Part shown: piece by piece, positions 14,565 through 16,771 of the stretch
How the letters are laid out: each line of letters opens with the position of its first letter
How positions within the stretch are numbered: the first letter of the stretch is position 1
NCBI GenBank assembly: GCA_050633205.1
Contig: JBOEGA010000180.1
Location: 1-16,771, forward strand
Source: CBDHHC01 sp050633205
Lineage (GTDB): Bacteria; Pseudomonadota; Alphaproteobacteria; Rhizobiales; CBDHHC01
Length of the DNA stretch: 16,771 nucleotides
Reading direction: 5' to 3'
Program-made: the position numbers and the translations under genes
The notes under the pieces: model-generated
Told to the model about the DNA's origin: nothing
What the model saw: only the letters and a program-made list of their open reading frames with translations
The model's database searches: none

Positions 14565-15374
14565 TTAATCCTCACACATAAAAAACTGTTCAATCCGCTC
14601 CTTCGGCCGAAAACCGAGAGACTGGTAAATCTTCATTGCACTTGTGTCTTCTTCGGCAACAATAACCTGGGATTGCACTTCCTTGTTTGCCGCAACCCAT
14701 TGGCTGATATTGTGAACAAGCGTCCCACATATTCCCATCCCGCGGTAGTCAGGATGCACGGAAACACTCTGATAACGGGCAAAACTGTCACTCCAGAAAA
14801 CTCCGGCATTACCCGCATGCTGACCTTCTTTATAGGCCCCGAACCAGCAGCCTCTCCCCAGTTTGACAAGCTCCTGCCAGCGCCTCACTTGCCACTCTTT
14901 AAACTGCCTGAAACCAACAGGTTCAAAATCCTTAACCCAGCATAAATACTGTGTTTCAAAGACATCCGCCCATTCCTGATCAGTTGAAACGGGTCGGACT
15001 TCAATATCATCATTCATAAATGCATATGCAGTCAAATCACCCAGCTCATGAGAAATATTCGGTATATAACCATACCCCGCCGCCTCAAATGCATTAATTA
15101 CATCTCTTTCCAGCGGCGGCGCCATGCCATCAACATCCCAGCTCAGACTGCGATGTTGATTACCTTCCACGGATTTGAAAATATCATCAAACTGCTTCGT
15201 CCATATATTTACATCAGTCAGCTTTGGTGGGTCTCGAAAAATAAGATAATTGCCCCAGTAATAATCTGGCTTTTTTGGGGTGCGTATAATAATAAAGTTT
15301 TCCTGCTCGGTTATCTCACCGGAATATTCCTCAAAAAACAGGTCCGTGCGATGGCATTGGGATTTAATTTTCAT
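14565..15374 (-). CDS. GNAT family N-acetyltransferase
   Basis: A 269-residue cytoplasmic acyltransferase. The N-terminal half (1-115, with DYYWGNYLIFRDPP and SWDVDG) is a substrate-side extension seen in one branch of GNAT proteins. The C-terminal half (about 120-268) is the GNAT fold. The acetyl-CoA loop is YQSVSVHPDYRGMGICGTLV (about 201-220, H207), close to the R/Q-x-x-G-x-G/A motif. MKIYQSLGFRPKERIEQFF closes the fold. The acceptor is unknown. The ATG at 15374 has a weak GAGA ribosome-binding site. It is the first gene of a probable two-gene unit with the metallophosphoesterase-like protein (51-base gap) and is divergent from the DUF4261 gene across a 170-base region. Confidence 0.88.
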   Translation of the reverse strand: MKIKSQCHRTDLFFEEYSGEITEQENFIIIRTPKKPDYYWGNYLIFRDPPKLTDVNIWTKQFDDIFKSVEGNQHRSLSWDVDGMAPPLERDVINAFEAAGYGYIPNISHELGDLTAYAFMNDDIEVRPVSTDQEWADVFETQYLCWVKDFEPVGFRQFKEWQVRRWQELVKLGRGCWFGAYKEGQHAGNAGVFWSDSFARYQSVSVHPDYRGMGICGTLVHNISQWVAANKEVQSQVIVAEEDTSAMKIYQSLGFRPKERIEQFFMCED

Positions 15375-15544
15375 TTTATAATCTCAGCTATGAAACTGCA
15401 CTGCCATACACAATAGAATATTTACATGTCACCGTAAACAATTCCCCTGTCATATAAAGGTTCTTGCGTGTATACAGGCGCTCGGATTAAACTCCCGATA
15501 AGGTTGGTCCATAAAAACAAATATAAACACACGGAGAATGTGTA

Positions 15545-16429
15545 ATGCGCAAAGCACTTCACAAATATAATCTTTTCATTCCTTTCCTGCTTCTCACTAT
15601 AATCACTCTGTTAGGCACTGGTGATGTGTATGCGCAGAAAACGCCTTCAAAAAAGCCAAAATGTTCGCCTCTCTCAATGCTGGTTTTATTCAAAAAGAAC
15701 CAGTTTCCGGAATGGGATGGTATATTCTCTAAATTCAAAAAAAGCTGGCCAGCTCCGAATGAGGTCAAAAAAACTATTACAAAAGAGGGAATATCAATTT
15801 CTATTCAGGATGCGGCATTCAAAAAAGCTCCTCTTTTCTTGTCTTTATCAACATCAGATAAACCGGTTTCCAGAAAATTTATCGATGAGGCAGCCATAGG
15901 AACATGGTGGTGGCGAACCGCAAAACAGGAAGTCTCCCGNNNNNNNNNNNNNNNNNNNNNNNNNNNNNNNNNNNNNTGTCCGCCCATATTGCCATGACTA
16001 AACTCACATCCATAATCCTTCAAAGCCCTGATGCATACGCTGTTCACCTGATCAGCTCCGAGATGCTTATGCCAAAAGTTCTGTTCCTGTCAGAAGCAAA
16101 AAGAATGGGCCCCGGCTACTTGCCAATGATGCTTTGGGTTAAGACCTATATGGGGGGAGCAAAAGGTAAGGATGGCAAGCCAGGGTTGATCGCAAGAACT
16201 GTTGGCATGAGAAATTTTGGCTTTATGGAAATAGAAACCAGCAATTCAAAACCCGACCATCAATATCTATTGAAAATGATTTGGGGATTGGGAAGTCTTC
16301 TGGCTCTAAAAGGACCTATCGTTGCCGATGGACATACAATTGGTCGCACCCAAAAAGAGCGCATCCTGGTTCGCCACCGCATTTCTGCTTTCGGCACAGG
16401 TAAAAAAGTTTATTCCATTGATTTCGGTA
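15545..16429 (+). CDS. Secreted DUF4261 domain protein, interrupted by an assembly gap and 3'-incomplete
   Basis: Exported protein of unknown function. A signal peptide (IPFLLLTIITLLGTG core, VYAQ cleavage) covers about 1-30. The DUF4261 domain then starts around SPLSMLVLFKK. It continues across the N-run at 15940 in a different apparent frame: TWWWRTAKQEVS lies before the gap and SAHIAMTK after it. Further family segments follow: LMPKVLFLSEAKRMG, PMMLWVKTYMGG, RTVGMRNFGFMEIE, KGPIVADGHTIG and ILVRHRISAFGTGKKVYSID. The domain is nearly complete at 16429, where the second N-run begins, so the stop is probably hidden there. The apparent frameshift is best explained by a mis-sized gap. GGAGAA stands 6 bases before the ATG at 15545, a strong ribosome-binding site. 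Confidence 0.75.
15940..15976. other. Assembly gap of 37 N inside the DUF4261 gene
   Basis: The bases are undetermined. To keep the two halves of the gene in one frame the true length must be 2 modulo 3; 37 is 1 modulo 3, so the gap size is an estimate or an error. Confidence 0.95.
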
Positions 16430-16461
16430 NNNNNNNNNNNNNNNNNNNNNNNNNNNNNNNN
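16430..16461. other. Assembly gap of 32 N between the DUF4261 gene and the next small gene
   Basis: The bases are undetermined. A stop, a ribosome-binding site, a start and the front of a signal peptide must all fit here unless the genes overlap. This needs more than about 40 bases, so 32 is probably too short. Confidence 0.95.
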
Positions 16462-16716
16462 GCTCTTATCTGTATGAGTATTTCATCTGTCAGCTTCAGC
16501 ACAACAGCAAGCGCTGCAGGATGCTACTATAAAGCTGTAAAAGATGGACGCGTGATCAGCGGAATACGTGGTGTCGGTCATGCAGCAAAGAAAAGCTGGG
16601 CCTGTAACAGGGCAAGACGTGAATGCAATCGCAGGTTAGACCGGGCATTTAAATCCGGACAAATACTGCCAAGAGGCGCAACTTCCCGCAATACACAATG
16701 TAAAAAGTCAGGGTAA
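16462..16716 (+). CDS. Small secreted basic protein with four cysteines (5' end missing)
   Basis: The visible 84 residues begin inside a signal peptide (LICMSISSVSFSTTASA) with likely cleavage after ASA. They continue as a basic mature protein of about 66 residues starting AGCYYKAVKDGRV. Four mature cysteines are visible: one in GCYYKA, two in KSWACNRARRECNRRLDRAF, and one near the end in NTQCKKSG. This pattern suits two disulfides in the periplasm or outside the cell. I do not recognise a named family. The start codon is lost in the 32-N gap; the in-frame ATG at 16474 would cut off most of the signal peptide. Although the frame is continuous with the preceding DUF4261 segment, an internal signal peptide argues for a separate gene. 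Confidence 0.6.
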   Translation, partial: ALICMSISSVSFSTTASAAGCYYKAVKDGRVISGIRGVGHAAKKSWACNRARRECNRRLDRAFKSGQILPRGATSRNTQCKKSG

Positions 16717-16771
16717 CAATATTTAGAATATATACTGTTTCTTATACGAAAGAATACACTCTCTCATAGCT

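Noticed and set aside
15940..16461. Idea that the N-runs (37 and 32 bases) mask CRISPR repeats
   Set aside because: The flanks are coding sequence of one domain, there is no repeat or spacer periodicity, and no cas gene is present.
15904..16716. One continuous 270-residue protein joining DUF4261 and the Cys-containing tail
   Set aside because: It begins inside the DUF4261 domain, crosses two assembly gaps, and contains an internal signal peptide; two genes with mis-sized gaps explain it better.

Overview
The window looks like a chromosome segment from a Gram-negative proteobacterium, most likely an alphaproteobacterium. It is moderately AT-rich, and the first ~560 bases are very AT-rich. The taxon call rests on an Omp25/Omp31-type barrel protein with the 'W-S-G-F-Y-A-G' mature start, the several secreted proteins, and an alphaproteobacterial-looking metallophosphoesterase subfamily. 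No rRNA, tRNA, CRISPR array, transposase or integrase was seen. Two runs of N (15940-15976 and 16430-16461) mark assembly gaps near the right end.

Layout. Bases 1-566 hold no supported gene. Two plus-strand genes follow: a PPOX-class flavin-binding protein (567-1181) and a secreted PHB-depolymerase-like esterase (1225-2082). The esterase ends tail-to-tail, with a 4-base overlap, against a minus-strand signalling cluster that reads from about 5733 down to 2079. In order of transcription the cluster encodes a stand-alone copper/ethylene-binding membrane module like the N-terminus of plant ETR1, a CHASE-type membrane histidine kinase, a single-domain Rcp1-like response regulator, and a soluble receiver-histidine kinase hybrid. 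Upstream on the same strand are a concentrative nucleoside transporter (5855-7132), then an outer-membrane barrel protein with a clear terminator, then a homocysteine S-methyltransferase family enzyme. The methyltransferase is divergent from a TetR regulator (9369-9977), and the intergenic DNA between them carries a nested GGTAC palindrome. A secreted DUF3179 protein follows on the plus strand. Four minus-strand genes come next: a small P-loop kinase-like protein, a sodium:solute symporter with its own terminator and an operator-like palindrome, an atypical metallophosphoesterase and a GNAT acetyltransferase. The right end holds a secreted DUF4261 protein and a small cysteine-containing secreted protein on the plus strand, both damaged by the gaps.

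Most interesting unit. The 2079-5733 cluster looks like a split receptor phosphorelay. The ethylene-binding module has all the recognisable metal and ligand residues (Cys75, His79, Asp34, Tyr41, Pro45 in the 137-residue numbering) but no kinase of its own. The next gene overlaps it by 29 bases and encodes a CHASE kinase with an intact ATP-binding domain, but its phospho-accepting histidine is replaced by asparagine (N353, codon AAT at 4290-4292). The only intact H-box in the cluster is H152 of the receiver-kinase hybrid. No DNA-binding output domain is encoded. A plausible reading is that the Asn kinase acts as a pseudokinase, a phosphatase, or a trans-acting catalytic subunit, and that phosphate flows through H152 and the two receiver domains. 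This is inference from sequence.
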